A stretch of 64,000 nucleotides of DNA from Sandaracinaceae bacterium (GTDB lineage: Bacteria > Myxococcota_A > Polyangia > Polyangiales > Sandaracinaceae): positions 1,116,001 through 1,180,000 of the forward strand of contig JACKEC010000014.1 of NCBI GenBank assembly GCA_020633195.1, read 5' to 3'. Below, piece by piece: positions 18,601-27,682 of this stretch. Below the pieces are notes generated by a model, which searched no databases, was not told where the DNA came from, and saw only the letters and a program-made list of their open reading frames with translations. The position numbers were made by a program, and so were the translations under genes. Numbering within the stretch: the stretch's first letter is position 1; every line of letters starts with the position of its first letter.

Positions 18601-19839
18601 TCAGTCCACCTCGCCGCCGACGCCGACGAAGACGCCGAACGGGGGCGCGCGATCGCCGGCGACGCCGTCGGCGCCGTTGAAGCTGACCACGCCGCGCAAG
18701 GTGACTTGCACGGGATCGAAGCGGAGGCGGACCCACGGCTCGGCCGAGAAGACGACCGCCTCGGAGGCCGCCGCGCCGGTCGCGTCGGTCCCCGGCAGCG
18801 TGACCCCGAGCGGCGAGCCGACGCCGCGCAGCCGCACGCCGAGGTAGAGGGGCTCCGCCACCCGGCCGCTGACGCCCGCGCCGAGCTGCACGATCACGTC
18901 CGCGTCGATGCCGCGATCCCCGAGCACGGGGATCATGACGCCGAGCCCGAGATCACCCTCGATGTGGAGGTCCCCGAGCGCCGCGGCCACGCGCACCGGG
19001 AGGTAGAGGCCGAACCGCTCCGGGGCCCACGCCCACGGCGACCAGTAGCCGCGCATCGAGAGCGCGCTCCGGAGGGTCACCTCCGAGGCCGCTCGCTCCA
19101 CCAACGTGGGCGCGTCCGAGCCGGCCTGCGCGCGAGCGGCCGTGGGGATGGCCGCGCCCACGCCGACCTCGAGCCGGAGGTTCGGGGCGACGGCGCCCGA
19201 GTAGCCGAGCTCCATCGTCGGGTTGCCGGGATCGATCCGCCCGGGGCTCCCGCGATAGGGGGTGGGCTCCCCGCCGATCGCGACCTCGCCGGAGACCGCG
19301 GTCGCCGCCGCCGCGAAGCCGAAGCTGGCCCCGACGTAGATGCCGCGATCGGGGCGGAAGCGCACCCCCGCCTCGGGCGAGAAGACGAAGTCCGCGCGCT
19401 CGTCCCCGCGCCCCCCGCCGGAGAAGCCGAGCTCGAGCCAGACCCCGAAGGCCCGACCGAAGAGGTGTCGCGGCGTCGAGCCGACGACCTCGCGCGGGGC
19501 CAGCTCGTCGGCCTCCGCGTCCTCGGAGGCGGGCGCCTCGGGCAGCGGCGCGTCCGGGATCAGCTCCTCGCGGGGGCTGGGGTCGAGCTCGGGGATCGCC
19601 TCCTCTTCCGCGGGCAGCGCCTCGGGCGCGGCGGCCTCGGGCGCGGCGTTCTCTGGGTCGGTCTCGGTCGTCGGAGGCTCGGGCGGCGCTTCGAGGTCGG
19701 CCTCGGCCTCGGTCGGGGCGGCCTCCGTCGGAGCGGCCTCCGTCGGAGCGGCCTCCGGGCCGGCGTCCTGCGCCGCGGCGGGGCAGGACGCGAAGCCGCA
19801 CAGCGACAGCAGCGCGACGGACAGCGTGGATCGACGCAT
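18601..19839 (-). CDS. secreted outer-membrane barrel with acidic repeat N-terminus
   Basis: A 412-residue protein with a signal peptide cut after CPAAAQ. Next is a low-complexity region rich in E, A and P (about residues 25-115) that starts with three exact AAPTE repeats, coded by tandem 15-base units around 19717-19758. The rest alternates polar and hydrophobic residues with many Gly and aromatic positions (GVRFRPDRGIYVGASFGFAAA and later LYLGVRLRGVG), as in beta-barrel proteins. No specific family is recognised. I placed the start at 19839 because 12 further upstream codons would add charged residues before the signal. Confidence 0.75.
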   Translation of the reverse strand: MRRSTLSVALLSLCGFASCPAAAQDAGPEAAPTEAAPTEAAPTEAEADLEAPPEPPTTETDPENAAPEAAAPEALPAEEEAIPELDPSPREELIPDAPLPEAPASEDAEADELAPREVVGSTPRHLFGRAFGVWLELGFSGGGRGDERADFVFSPEAGVRFRPDRGIYVGASFGFAAAATAVSGEVAIGGEPTPYRGSPGRIDPGNPTMELGYSGAVAPNLRLEVGVGAAIPTAARAQAGSDAPTLVERAASEVTLRSALSMRGYWSPWAWAPERFGLYLPVRVAAALGDLHIEGDLGLGVMIPVLGDRGIDADVIVQLGAGVSGRVAEPLYLGVRLRGVGSPLGVTLPGTDATGAAASEAVVFSAEPWVRLRFDPVQVTLRGVVSFNGADGVAGDRAPPFGVFVGVGGEVD

Positions 19840-19884
19840 CGCGGCCGAGCCTGCCGCAGAACGGCGCGGCTTCAAGGAGGCGGC

Positions 19885-21141
19885 TCACGGAGCGGCGGAC
19901 GCGTTGGGGACCGTCGTGTCCCCCGCGTCGCCGACCGACGGCGCGAGCGTCTCGGTGCGCCCGTCCGGATAGATGCTCACCGCCCAGAGCTCGCGACCGT
20001 ACGGCCCCCCGGGGACCCGCGCGTTCCAGTCGAGGTTCAGCCACACGGGGCAGTCGGGCGAGCTGCGGAAGTGGATGTTCGAGATCCCCTCGTCGCCGAG
20101 GTAGTGGTCCCAGTTGCGCCGGTAGTGCTGCGAGAGCCGGCTCGCGACCTCTTGCGGCTCCTGATGGATGCAGGCCTCCGCGTAGGCGTGCCCGCCTTGA
20201 TCGCCGTCGAGCATCACGATGCGGGCCTCGCCGCCGATCGACTCGATCATCGCCGAGAGGACGATCGCGAAGTCGTCGCAGTCGCCGGCGAGGTGGCCCT
20301 CGGCGGTCGCGTTCGAGAGCGTCTCGCTCGCGGTGGAGAAGAACTCGTCCCCGCGGGGGTCGTTCACGTACCGCCAGCGCTCGCGGACGCTGCTCCAGAT
20401 CCGCGCGACCTGCTCGACCCGGTACGGCCCCTCGTCCTCGGAGGCGAGCCGGACGGCCTCGTTGCGCGTGATGGGGTTGGTCGGATCGATCGCAGCGACC
20501 ACCCGCGGCGCGATGCGCGCGCGGATGGAGCGCTCCTGCGGGGACGTCGCAGGTCCGCCCTGCTCCTCGGTCGCGCCGCCGAGCCCGAGGCGCTCCGCCG
20601 CGCGCCGGATCCCGCTCGACGTCGTCTCGTCCTGCCAGAGCCAGACTCCCGCGACGACGAGCCCCGCGACCGCGATCAGGCCCATGCTCACCCCGAGCAC
20701 GCTCCGCGTCCGCGACGGCGGACCGACCTGGAGCTCGACCCCGCACTTGCCGCACTTGAGCTGCCCGCGGGTGAACCCCTCCGGCATGATCCCGCGCGAC
20801 CCGCACGAGCCGCAGATGAACCGGCGACCGGGGATGCGGACGCCGACCAGCGTGTCGCCTCGGGCGCCGCGGCGGAGGAAGACCTTGAGCTTGGGGTGGC
20901 TCCACGAGAGCGTGGCGTTCCCCAGCGTCACCTCCGCGCCGGGCCGCACCTCGGCGCGCTGCACCTTGCGTCCATCGACGAAGGTCCCGTTGGCGCTGCC
21001 CAGGTCCTCGATGAGGATGTGCTGACCGCGCCAGCTGAGCTTCGCGTGGCGACCACTGACGCTCGCATCCGAGACCTGGAGGTCGCAGTCCTCGGAGCGG
21101 CCGACCACGATGTACAGCGGGACGTCCACCGGCGTGCTCAT
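19885..21141 (-). CDS. FHA / zinc-ribbon / transmembrane / transglutaminase-like protein
   Basis: A 418-residue protein with an unusual domain order. Residues 1-90 are an FHA phosphothreonine-binding domain (VVGRSEDCD, SGRHAKL, SANGTFV). Residues 108-139 have CGSCG..CGKCG, a zinc ribbon. About 150-172 is one transmembrane helix. The rest is transglutaminase-like, with Cys288 in GDCDDFA, His318 in GGHAYAEA and an Asp candidate at 371 (LNLDWN). FHA inside and the catalytic part outside implies a phospho-controlled envelope protease, amidase or cross-linker. It lies in a minus-strand run between an SCP2 protein and a barrel protein. Confidence 0.88.
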   Translation of the reverse strand: MSTPVDVPLYIVVGRSEDCDLQVSDASVSGRHAKLSWRGQHILIEDLGSANGTFVDGRKVQRAEVRPGAEVTLGNATLSWSHPKLKVFLRRGARGDTLVGVRIPGRRFICGSCGSRGIMPEGFTRGQLKCGKCGVELQVGPPSRTRSVLGVSMGLIAVAGLVVAGVWLWQDETTSSGIRRAAERLGLGGATEEQGGPATSPQERSIRARIAPRVVAAIDPTNPITRNEAVRLASEDEGPYRVEQVARIWSSVRERWRYVNDPRGDEFFSTASETLSNATAEGHLAGDCDDFAIVLSAMIESIGGEARIVMLDGDQGGHAYAEACIHQEPQEVASRLSQHYRRNWDHYLGDEGISNIHFRSSPDCPVWLNLDWNARVPGGPYGRELWAVSIYPDGRTETLAPSVGDAGDTTVPNASAAP

Positions 21142-21189
21142 TGTACGGCGGTCACGCCCGGATCGCTCGCACGACGGCGGCGAAGATGA

Positions 21190-21828
21190 TCAGCGGGCCT
21201 GGCGGCGCTGCATCAGGGTCATGCCCAAGGCCATCGCCTGGGTCGCGTCGCCGGTGATCTTGAGGCGCCCGAAGAGCTGCTGGGGCGTGAGCTCGCCCGC
21301 GCGGACGTCCTCGATGTCGTCCCAGCTGATGGTGGCCGCGAAGGTGGGCTCCGCCGGCGGCTCCGTCGCGCCGATCGCGATCCGCAACGTCACCTCGTCC
21401 GGATCCGCCGGCAGGTCCGTGAACGTCACGTGGAAGCGCAGCGAGTGCCCCTCGAGCACCTTCTCGATGTCGCCCGAGGCGGCCCGCGCGAAGCGACGGG
21501 CGGCCTTGTCGTCGTCGAAGTGCGCCTCGAGCTCGTCGAGCCCGGCGCGCGCGGCGTCGGCCGGCGCGGCGATCGCCATGCGCGGCGGCAGGCCCTCGGG
21601 CTCGGCGTCGTGGATGGCCATCACGCCGTTCTCCACGGCGAGCCACAGGTCCGCGCCCCCGTCCCCTTCGAACGAGACGAACACCTTCCCGCGCGCCGCG
21701 GCGATGTCCTCGTAGCGAGCCTTGGCCTTCTCGTCCCCGCCCTCCCCGCGCTCCTTGTACTGCGCGGCGCCGAGGTTGAAGAGGCGGACGAAGTCCTCAC
21801 GGATGAAGGCGACGGGGTCGGTGTTCAT
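21190..21828 (-). CDS. SCP2-like (sterol carrier) domain protein
   Basis: A 212-residue cytoplasmic protein. The second half has the SCP2 pattern: VTLRIAIGAT..AATISWDDIEDVRAGELTPQQLFGRLKITGDATQAMALGMTL, in which the phrase about a low-level gain of a bound lipid ends with G..K/I..GD. The first half begins like a helical dimer module. Such proteins bind lipids or acyl-CoAs in a hydrophobic tunnel. TATACT at 21838-21843 stands nine bases before the ATG. Confidence 0.8.
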   Translation of the reverse strand: MNTDPVAFIREDFVRLFNLGAAQYKERGEGGDEKAKARYEDIAAARGKVFVSFEGDGGADLWLAVENGVMAIHDAEPEGLPPRMAIAAPADAARAGLDELEAHFDDDKAARRFARAASGDIEKVLEGHSLRFHVTFTDLPADPDEVTLRIAIGATEPPAEPTFAATISWDDIEDVRAGELTPQQLFGRLKITGDATQAMALGMTLMQRRQAR

Positions 21829-21837
21829 GGCGGCGCG

Positions 21838-21843
21838 AGTATA
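21838..21843 (-). promoter_or_regulatory. -10-like box TATACT before the SCP2 gene
   Basis: CTATACT on the minus strand, nine bases upstream of the ATG at 21828. It is one of the closest matches to a -10 consensus in the window; the spacing leaves almost no 5' leader. Confidence 0.45.
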
Positions 21844-21875
21844 GACAGGCCGCCGCCGCCGTCGAGCGTGAACCG

Positions 21876-23117
21876 CTAGAGGCCGCGCTGCGCGTCGAGG
21901 ACCCGCAGGACGTTGCCCCCGAAGATCGGCCGGACGGGCAGCTCGCGCCGCTCGAGCTCGGCGCGCAGGGCGCCGAGGTGGGAGACGTCCTCGAGCCCGA
22001 TCGGGAGCTCGCCGACGCCGTCGAAGTCGGAGCCGAGGCAGACCGCCTCGGGGCCCGCGAGCTCGGCGACGTGCGCGAAGTGCGCGCCGAGCGTCTCGAG
22101 CGTGGGGACCGCGAGGTCCGCTCCGCCGAGCTCGCGCGCGAGGGCGTTGAGCGGCTCGCCGTGATCCCAGCGCCCGTGCGCGGCGCGGACCTCGCGGAAG
22201 CGGTCCCGGTTCGCCTCCTCGATCGCGTCGCGTCGGACCGCGTAGTCGTGATCGATGAACTCGGTGTAGTAGTTGATACAGACGGCGCCGCCGCCCTCGC
22301 CGACCGCGCGGATCATCGCGTCGGTCATGTTGCGCGGGTGATCCGACAGCGCGCGCGCGGACGAGTGCGAGGCGAGCAGCGGCCGCTCGGCGACCTCCAC
22401 GATGTCCCAGAAGGTCCGATCCGAGACGTGGGAGATGTCCACGATCATCCCCGTACGGTTCATCCAGCGGATGAGCTCGCGGCCGAGGTCGGTCAGGCCC
22501 CGCGCCGGCGCGCGGCCGCCCGACGAGTGGGCGAAGCGGTTGTCGTTCGACCACGTGATCGTCATGTACCGGACGCCCCGGCTCCAGGCCTCCTCGAGGC
22601 GCTCGAAGAGGACCGCGTCGTCGGCCGGCGCGCCGAGCGCGTGCGCCCCCTCGATCCCCATCAGCAGCGCGATCTTGCCGGCCGTGGCGGCCGCCCGGAC
22701 GTCGTCCCCGGTCCGACAGATCACCGCCTCGTGGGGGTGTGCGCGCGCGAGCTCCTCGACGGCCCCGATCAGCGCGCGAGCGCGGTCCCAGGCGGCGTCG
22801 CCCTCGTACTCGCGCGGGTCGACCCAGATGCTGAAGAACGCGCCGGTCAAGCCGCCCTCGCGCATCCGCGGCAGGTCGAGGTGCCCGAGCTCCGAGCGCT
22901 CCGCGATGTCGGCGGGCAGGTCGAGCATCCGCTGCGTGGTGTCGACGTGCGTGTCGAGCGCGATCAGCGGCGGCTCGGCGGCGGGCGGCTCGGGAGCCGG
23001 CGGCTCGGGAGCGGGCTCCGGAGCGGGCGTCGGGGCCGCGGGGGGCGCCGGCGCGGGCGCGTCGGCCTGACCGCAGGCGACGAGCAGGAGCCCGAGCAGC
23101 CACAGCCGTCGGATCAC
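21876..23117 (-). CDS. membrane dipeptidase (peptidase M19) lipoprotein
   Basis: A 413-residue lipoprotein (lipobox LLLVAC) with a short Ala/Pro/Glu repeat linker and then a renal-dipeptidase domain. The metal ligands of the two-zinc site are visible: HVD in DTHVDT, Glu in GIEGAHALG, His in VDISHVSD, His in LASHSSARA, and the Asp of GSDFDG. The family hydrolyses dipeptides, including D-amino acid ones. The GTG start overlaps the mtnA stop by four bases. Confidence 0.93.
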   Translation of the reverse strand: MIRRLWLLGLLLVACGQADAPAPAPPAAPTPAPEPAPEPPAPEPPAAEPPLIALDTHVDTTQRMLDLPADIAERSELGHLDLPRMREGGLTGAFFSIWVDPREYEGDAAWDRARALIGAVEELARAHPHEAVICRTGDDVRAAATAGKIALLMGIEGAHALGAPADDAVLFERLEEAWSRGVRYMTITWSNDNRFAHSSGGRAPARGLTDLGRELIRWMNRTGMIVDISHVSDRTFWDIVEVAERPLLASHSSARALSDHPRNMTDAMIRAVGEGGGAVCINYYTEFIDHDYAVRRDAIEEANRDRFREVRAAHGRWDHGEPLNALARELGGADLAVPTLETLGAHFAHVAELAGPEAVCLGSDFDGVGELPIGLEDVSHLGALRAELERRELPVRPIFGGNVLRVLDAQRGL

Positions 23118-24199
23118 TTGCGCAGCACCTCGGGGCGCTCGCCCGCCGCCGGCGCGACGCGCCCGCGCTCGGTGTAGATGGCGTGGACGTACTTCGCGGG
23201 GGTGACGTCGAAGGCGGGATGTCGGCAGCCGATTCCGTCGGCCACGATCACGCGATCGCCGATGCGGGCGACCTCCTCGCGCGACCGCTGCTCGATCGGG
23301 ACCTCGGCGCCGCTCGCGCAGCGCAGGTCGACGGTGCTCCAGGGAGCCGCGACGGTGAAGGGGACCTCGTGGACGTGAGCCAGCACCGCGTGGGTGAACG
23401 TCCCGATCTTGTTCGCGACATCCCCGTTCGCGCAGATTCGGTCCGAGCCGACCACCACGAAGTCGATCTCGCCCCGCGCGAAGAAGTGCCCCGACATCCC
23501 GTCGGTGATCACCTCGACCGGGATCTCGTCGGCGTGGAGCTCCCACGCGGTCAGCCGCGCCCCCTGCAGGTAGGGGCGGGTCTCGCTGGCGAGGACACGG
23601 ACCGTCGGGTCGGCCTCGAAGGCGGCCCGGATCACCCCGAGCGCGGTGCCGTAGCCGCCGGTGGCGAGGGCGCCGGCGTTGCAGTGCGTGAGGATGGTCG
23701 CCCCGCGAGGCACGTCGCGAGCGCCGAGCGCGCCCATCGCCCGACACGCGGTGACGTCCTCCCGGTGGATCGCTTCGGCCTCCTCGCGCATCGCCCGCGC
23801 GCGATCCGCGGGAGCCTCCGCGGCGACCTCGGAGGCGCGCCGGCTCATCCGGGCGATCGCCCACGCGAGGTTCACCGCCGTCGGCCGTGTCCCGTCGAGC
23901 ACCCGGCCCGCGGCCCCGTTCGCGACGAGGAAGCTCGCGGCGTCGCCATCCTGGGACCTCGCGACCTGAGCCAGCGCGTAGGCGGCGCTGATCCCGATCG
24001 CGGGGGCGCCGCGCACGACCATCGAGCGGATCGCGTCGGCCACCTCGTCGGGCCGCGTGTAGCGGTGATACAGGATCTCGCCGGGCAGCAGCCGCTGGTC
24101 GAGCATCCAGACATCGAAGGTCTCCGGCTCGATCTCCACGGCGAAGAAGCCTTGCGATGCCCCCGTCAGCGGCGGGCGCGAGAGCTGGGGTCTCGTCAT
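23114..24199 (-). CDS. mtnA: S-methyl-5-thioribose-1-phosphate isomerase
   Basis: A 361-residue enzyme that turns methylthioribose-1-phosphate into methylthioribulose-1-phosphate in methionine salvage. The catalytic Cys is in LTHCNAGALATGG (about 173) and the Asp in GSDRICANGDVANKIGT (about 253). RGAPAIGISAAYAL is also diagnostic. I chose ATG 24199 over upstream codons on the basis of family length. TACCCT at 24206-24211 lies six bases before it. No other mtn gene is nearby. It is coupled to a periplasmic dipeptidase. Confidence 0.95.
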   Translation of the reverse strand: MTRPQLSRPPLTGASQGFFAVEIEPETFDVWMLDQRLLPGEILYHRYTRPDEVADAIRSMVVRGAPAIGISAAYALAQVARSQDGDAASFLVANGAAGRVLDGTRPTAVNLAWAIARMSRRASEVAAEAPADRARAMREEAEAIHREDVTACRAMGALGARDVPRGATILTHCNAGALATGGYGTALGVIRAAFEADPTVRVLASETRPYLQGARLTAWELHADEIPVEVITDGMSGHFFARGEIDFVVVGSDRICANGDVANKIGTFTHAVLAHVHEVPFTVAAPWSTVDLRCASGAEVPIEQRSREEVARIGDRVIVADGIGCRHPAFDVTPAKYVHAIYTERGRVAPAAGERPEVLRK

Positions 24200-24205
24200 G
24201 CCGAG

Positions 24206-24211
24206 AGGGTA
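24206..24211 (-). promoter_or_regulatory. -10-like box TACCCT before mtnA
   Basis: ACTACCCT on the minus strand ends six bases before the ATG, consistent with a leaderless message. Confidence 0.4.
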
Positions 24212-24277
24212 GTCGGTCCGTCGCGATGGCGGGGGCCTGCCCCGAAACCTCGGCTTGAGCCCATCCGTAGCCGGGGA

Positions 24278-24283
24278 TATCAT
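24278..24283 (+). promoter_or_regulatory. -10-like box TATCAT before the histidine kinase gene
   Basis: GGATATCATTTTGG is a locally AT-rich stretch 14 bases upstream of the ATG at 24298 and the likeliest promoter element. Confidence 0.4.
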
Positions 24284-24297
24284 TTTGGCCTCGGCGC

Positions 24298-25752
24298 ATG
24301 GTTCCAGGCTCACCAGACTTGGTCGGTTGGATCGCGAACGAGCTCTCGCTGACCTGCCTGCGTGAGCGACGTGACGGCGACGTCAGCGTCGTGGCGGGCT
24401 TGGCGCCCGGGGAAGGGGAGCCGCTCGCGGTGCGGGTCGCCGCGCTCACCGGCTGCGAGCTCGCGTGGATCGAAGAGCTGCTCGGGCGGGCGCGCGCGGG
24501 GTCGCCCGCCACGCTCGAGCTCGGCGAGGACACCGAGGAAGGCGCCGGTCGTCTGCTCGCGTTCCCCGACGACGACGGGATCTGCGTGCTGTTCGCGCCC
24601 CGCGTGGATCCAGCGGTGCTCGTGCGCCGGGCCGCAGCCGCGGATCACGCGGCCGGCGTCACCCACGAGGTCGCGAACTCGCTGACCGCCATCGCTGGTT
24701 GGACCCGCATGGCCTCGACGGGAGCGCCGCTCCCGGAGCGGACGCGGCAGGCGCTCGACGTGGTGCAGCGGAGCGCGCGCGAGGCGCTCGACACGGCGCG
24801 CGGCCTGCTGCGGACGATGCGCGACTCCGGTCACGCCACGATCGCGCCGAGCCTCCCGGATCGGACCGACAGCGCCGCGGTGATCGCCGAGGTGCTCGAG
24901 ACCCTGCGCCCGGAGGTGGAGACGCAGGGCGTGACCCTGATCGCGAACCTGCCCGAGGAGGTCTGGGGCGCGGCCCCGCCCGCCGCGCTGCGCCTGATCG
25001 TGAGCAACCTCGTCCGGAACGCGCTCGAGGCCGGCGGACGCCGGATCGAGGTGTCCGTCCGGATCGAGGGCGACCGGTTCGTGGTGGAGGTCGGCGACGA
25101 CGGCCCCGGGATGCCCAAGGAGACCCTCGAGCGGGCCTTCGAGCGCTACTTCACGACGAAGGACTCGGGCACCGGGCTCGGCCTCGCGATGGTCCGCGAC
25201 ACCGTCCACGAGGCCGGCGGGCGGGTCGAGGTCCAGAGCCAAGCCGGCCAAGGCACCCAGTTCGAGATCGTGCTGCCGCTCGCCGGCGGGTCCCGCATGA
25301 GCCTGCGGCCGCCGCGCGTGCACGAGGTCGGCGCCATCACGAGCGGCGTCCACGTTCGCCCCGCCCTCGCCCGCCGGGTCGTGCTCGTGGTGGACGACGA
25401 CGAGGCGGTGCGCTCCCTCGTCCGCACCGCGCTCGAGCTGCACGGCGCCCTCGTGCGGGTCGCGGCGGATCGCGAAGGGGCGCTCGCCGCCGCCGCGACG
25501 CACACGTTCGACGTCGCGCTGATCGATCTGTCCCTCGGCTCGGAGCGCGGCGATGTGCTGCTCGCCGAGCTGCGCGACCTCGGCAAGGTCACCTGGGCCG
25601 TGTTGATGACCGGCTCCGCGGAGGCGGAGCTGAGCCCCGAGGGCATGCCGGACGCGGTCCTCCGCAAGCCCTTCGAGCTCAGCGAGCTTCACCGCGTCGT
25701 CGAGCTGGCCGGGCCCGACGAGCCGTCCGACGCGAGCGCGTCGTCCTCGTAG
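24298..25752 (+). CDS. soluble hybrid histidine kinase with receiver domain
   Basis: A 484-residue cytoplasmic sensor kinase. Residues 1-110 are an unassigned N-terminal domain with no membrane helix. The H-box is GVTHEVANSLTAI (His123), the N-box is SNLVRNALEA, and the ATP lid motifs are DDGPGM and GTGLGLAMV. A receiver domain follows (about 360-475) with the acidic pair DDDE, phosphoacceptor Asp410 in LIDLSLG and a closing Lys in LRKPFE. The receiver makes it a hybrid kinase, so a phosphorelay or self-control is expected. The last 64 bases overlap the convergent lipoprotein gene. Confidence 0.92.
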   Translation: MVPGSPDLVGWIANELSLTCLRERRDGDVSVVAGLAPGEGEPLAVRVAALTGCELAWIEELLGRARAGSPATLELGEDTEEGAGRLLAFPDDDGICVLFAPRVDPAVLVRRAAAADHAAGVTHEVANSLTAIAGWTRMASTGAPLPERTRQALDVVQRSAREALDTARGLLRTMRDSGHATIAPSLPDRTDSAAVIAEVLETLRPEVETQGVTLIANLPEEVWGAAPPAALRLIVSNLVRNALEAGGRRIEVSVRIEGDRFVVEVGDDGPGMPKETLERAFERYFTTKDSGTGLGLAMVRDTVHEAGGRVEVQSQAGQGTQFEIVLPLAGGSRMSLRPPRVHEVGAITSGVHVRPALARRVVLVVDDDEAVRSLVRTALELHGALVRVAADREGALAAAATHTFDVALIDLSLGSERGDVLLAELRDLGKVTWAVLMTGSAEAELSPEGMPDAVLRKPFELSELHRVVELAGPDEPSDASASSS

Positions 25753-26186
25753 AGCGAGACGCGACCGCGCGCCCCGTCGAGGTCGACCCGGAGCTCGAAG
25801 GAGCCGCTCCAGCGCGGGCACACCGACTCGAACCGCACGATCCGCCCCTCGCGCGCGGCGAGCGAGTTCCCGTGCTCGTCGACGAGCTCGAGCGACACGT
25901 GGCGCTCGCCCACCGCGACGATCCGGTAGCAGTGGGCCGCGTCGAGCACGAGGTGCACCGCGCGCGACCCGGCCGTGAGCTCCTCGACCGCGAAGGGCTC
26001 CATGTCCCCGATCTCCTGCGCCACGAGCTCCGCCTCGTACGGCGTCTCCGTCGCCTCGGGCTCGGCGGGGGTCGGCGCGACCGGCGCCCGCTCGGCGTGC
26101 GTCGCGGGCGCGGCGCCGCCGCACGCCGCGACCGACGACGCGAGGACGATCACGAGGATTCCTGGCTGCAGGCGGGGCCGCGACAC
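25689..26186 (-). CDS. small lipoprotein of unknown function
   Basis: A 165-residue protein with a lipoprotein signal (ASSVAAC) and an Ala/Pro/Glu/Thr linker. The compact domain (about 65-155) is rich in beta strands (HCYRIVAVGERHVSLELVDEHGN and GSFELRVDLDGARGRVSLYE), suggesting a sandwich fold that might bind a ligand. Start is GTG with CATACT six bases upstream. The 3' end runs 64 bases into the opposite-strand kinase gene. Confidence 0.7.
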   Translation of the reverse strand: MSRPRLQPGILVIVLASSVAACGGAAPATHAERAPVAPTPAEPEATETPYEAELVAQEIGDMEPFAVEELTAGSRAVHLVLDAAHCYRIVAVGERHVSLELVDEHGNSLAAREGRIVRFESVCPRWSGSFELRVDLDGARGRVSLYEDDALASDGSSGPASSTTR

Positions 26187-26192
26187 GGGCGC

Positions 26193-26198
26193 AGTATG
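26193..26198 (-). promoter_or_regulatory. -10-like box CATACT before the small lipoprotein gene
   Basis: CCATACT on the minus strand ends six bases before the GTG at 26186. Confidence 0.35.
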
Positions 26199-26250
26199 GA
26201 CGGCCGGCGCGTCCGGAGCACCGATCGGCGCACGGCGCGCGCGATCCTGC

Positions 26251-26256
26251 TACCCT
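26251..26256 (+). promoter_or_regulatory. -10-like box TACCCT before the FHA activator gene
   Basis: TGCTACCCT ends 13 bases before the ATG at 26270, again the GCTAnnnT pattern. Confidence 0.4.
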
Positions 26257-26269
26257 CGGGCACCCGGCG

Positions 26270-27682
26270 ATGAGCAGCGGCGAAGGATGGACGACCGCAT
26301 CGATCGAGGCCATCCCGGCCATCGAGGCGACGAAGGACCCGACGCCGGGGATGGTGCTGATCTATTCGCGCCTGCACCGGCAGCTCCCGTCCGCCGTCCC
26401 GTTCGCCTCCGAGGTGACGACGTTCGGCCGCGAGCCGGACAACGTCCTTTGTGTCCCCGAGGCCGCCGTCAGCCGCTACCACGGCCGCGTCGAGCGCCGC
26501 GCCGACGGCTGCTGGATCGTCGACAACGGCTCGACGAACGGGATCCTCGTGAACGGCTCCCGGGTGGCCGCCTCGCCGCTCGAGGCGCACGACGTCATCC
26601 GCATCGGCGACTCCCTTTTCCGCTACGCCGAGCACGGCATCTACGGCTACGGCGCGTACCGGATCGACGGCACCGTCGTCGAGTCCGCGCGCCCGATCCG
26701 GCACGGGATCAAGGGCTGCCCGCTGATCGGCGGCTTCCAGATCGACCAGCTCCTCGACCGCGTCTCCAAGGTGGCCAAGACGCAGCTCTCGGTGGTCGTC
26801 ACCGGAGAGAGCGGCACGGGCAAGGAGCTCGTCGCGAAGACCGTGCACGACGCGTCCGAGCGCACCGGGCCGTTCCAGGCGATCAACTGCGCAGCGTTGC
26901 CCGCGAACCTGATCGAGAGCGAGCTGTTCGGCTATCGCAAGGGCGCGTTCACGGGCGCCGCCACGGACAAGGTCGGGCAGGTCAAGGCCGCCCACCGCGG
27001 GACGCTGTTCCTCGACGAGATCGGCGACATGCCGCTCGAAGCGCAAGCGAAGTTGCTCCGCGTCCTCCAGGAGCGGAAGGTCCTCCCGATCGGCGCGACG
27101 ACCACCGAGGACGTCGACGTGCGGGTGGTCTGCGCGACGCACCGCAACCTCGAGGACCTCGTCACCAAGGGGACGTTTCGGGGTGACCTCTTCGCTCGCC
27201 TCCGCGAGTTCACCGCTCGCCTGCCCCCGCTCCGGGAGCGCCGCGAGGATCTCCACCCGCTCACCCGTCACTTCTTGATCAAGTCGGGCCGCCCCGAGGC
27301 GAGCGTGTCGCTGCCGTACATGGTCGGCCTCGCGCACTACGACTGGCCGTACAACGTCCGGGAGCTCGAGAGCGCGGTGAAGCTCTCGGTCGCGCTCTCG
27401 GAGGGGCGCGCCGAGCTCGACCTCCCCGACCTCCCCGAGTCCGTGCGCGAGGCGCTCCAGGGACACGGCGAGGCCCAGGGTCGACGCACCGCCTCGGTGC
27501 CCCCGCCCGCGGAGCGGCCGGCGTCGCGGGGCGGGCCTCCGACCGAGGGCGAGCTGCGCGGGCTGCTGATGCGGCACCGCGGGAACATCGCCGCCGTCGG
27601 GCGCGAGCTGGGCAAGGAGCGGATGCAGATCCACCGCTGGCTCAAGCGCTACGAGATCGACATCGAGGACTATCGCGCCTGA
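26270..27682 (+). CDS. FHA-domain sigma-54 transcription activator
   Basis: A 470-residue regulator. Residues 45-125 form an FHA domain (FGREPDN, SRYHGRV, GSTNGILV) that should bind a phosphothreonine protein. The AAA+ domain has Walker A GESGTGKE (about 180), an intact GAFTGA loop that contacts sigma-54 (about 225), Walker B LFLDEIGD and the RLREFTARLPPLRER sensor region. A Fis-type helix-turn-helix closes the protein (RHRGNIAAVGRELGKERMQIHRWLKRY). FHA-type activators are a myxobacterial speciality and are thought to respond to Ser/Thr kinases; no such kinase is next to it. Its target promoters are not shown by context. Confidence 0.95.
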   Translation: MSSGEGWTTASIEAIPAIEATKDPTPGMVLIYSRLHRQLPSAVPFASEVTTFGREPDNVLCVPEAAVSRYHGRVERRADGCWIVDNGSTNGILVNGSRVAASPLEAHDVIRIGDSLFRYAEHGIYGYGAYRIDGTVVESARPIRHGIKGCPLIGGFQIDQLLDRVSKVAKTQLSVVVTGESGTGKELVAKTVHDASERTGPFQAINCAALPANLIESELFGYRKGAFTGAATDKVGQVKAAHRGTLFLDEIGDMPLEAQAKLLRVLQERKVLPIGATTTEDVDVRVVCATHRNLEDLVTKGTFRGDLFARLREFTARLPPLRERREDLHPLTRHFLIKSGRPEASVSLPYMVGLAHYDWPYNVRELESAVKLSVALSEGRAELDLPDLPESVREALQGHGEAQGRRTASVPPPAERPASRGGPPTEGELRGLLMRHRGNIAAVGRELGKERMQIHRWLKRYEIDIEDYRA

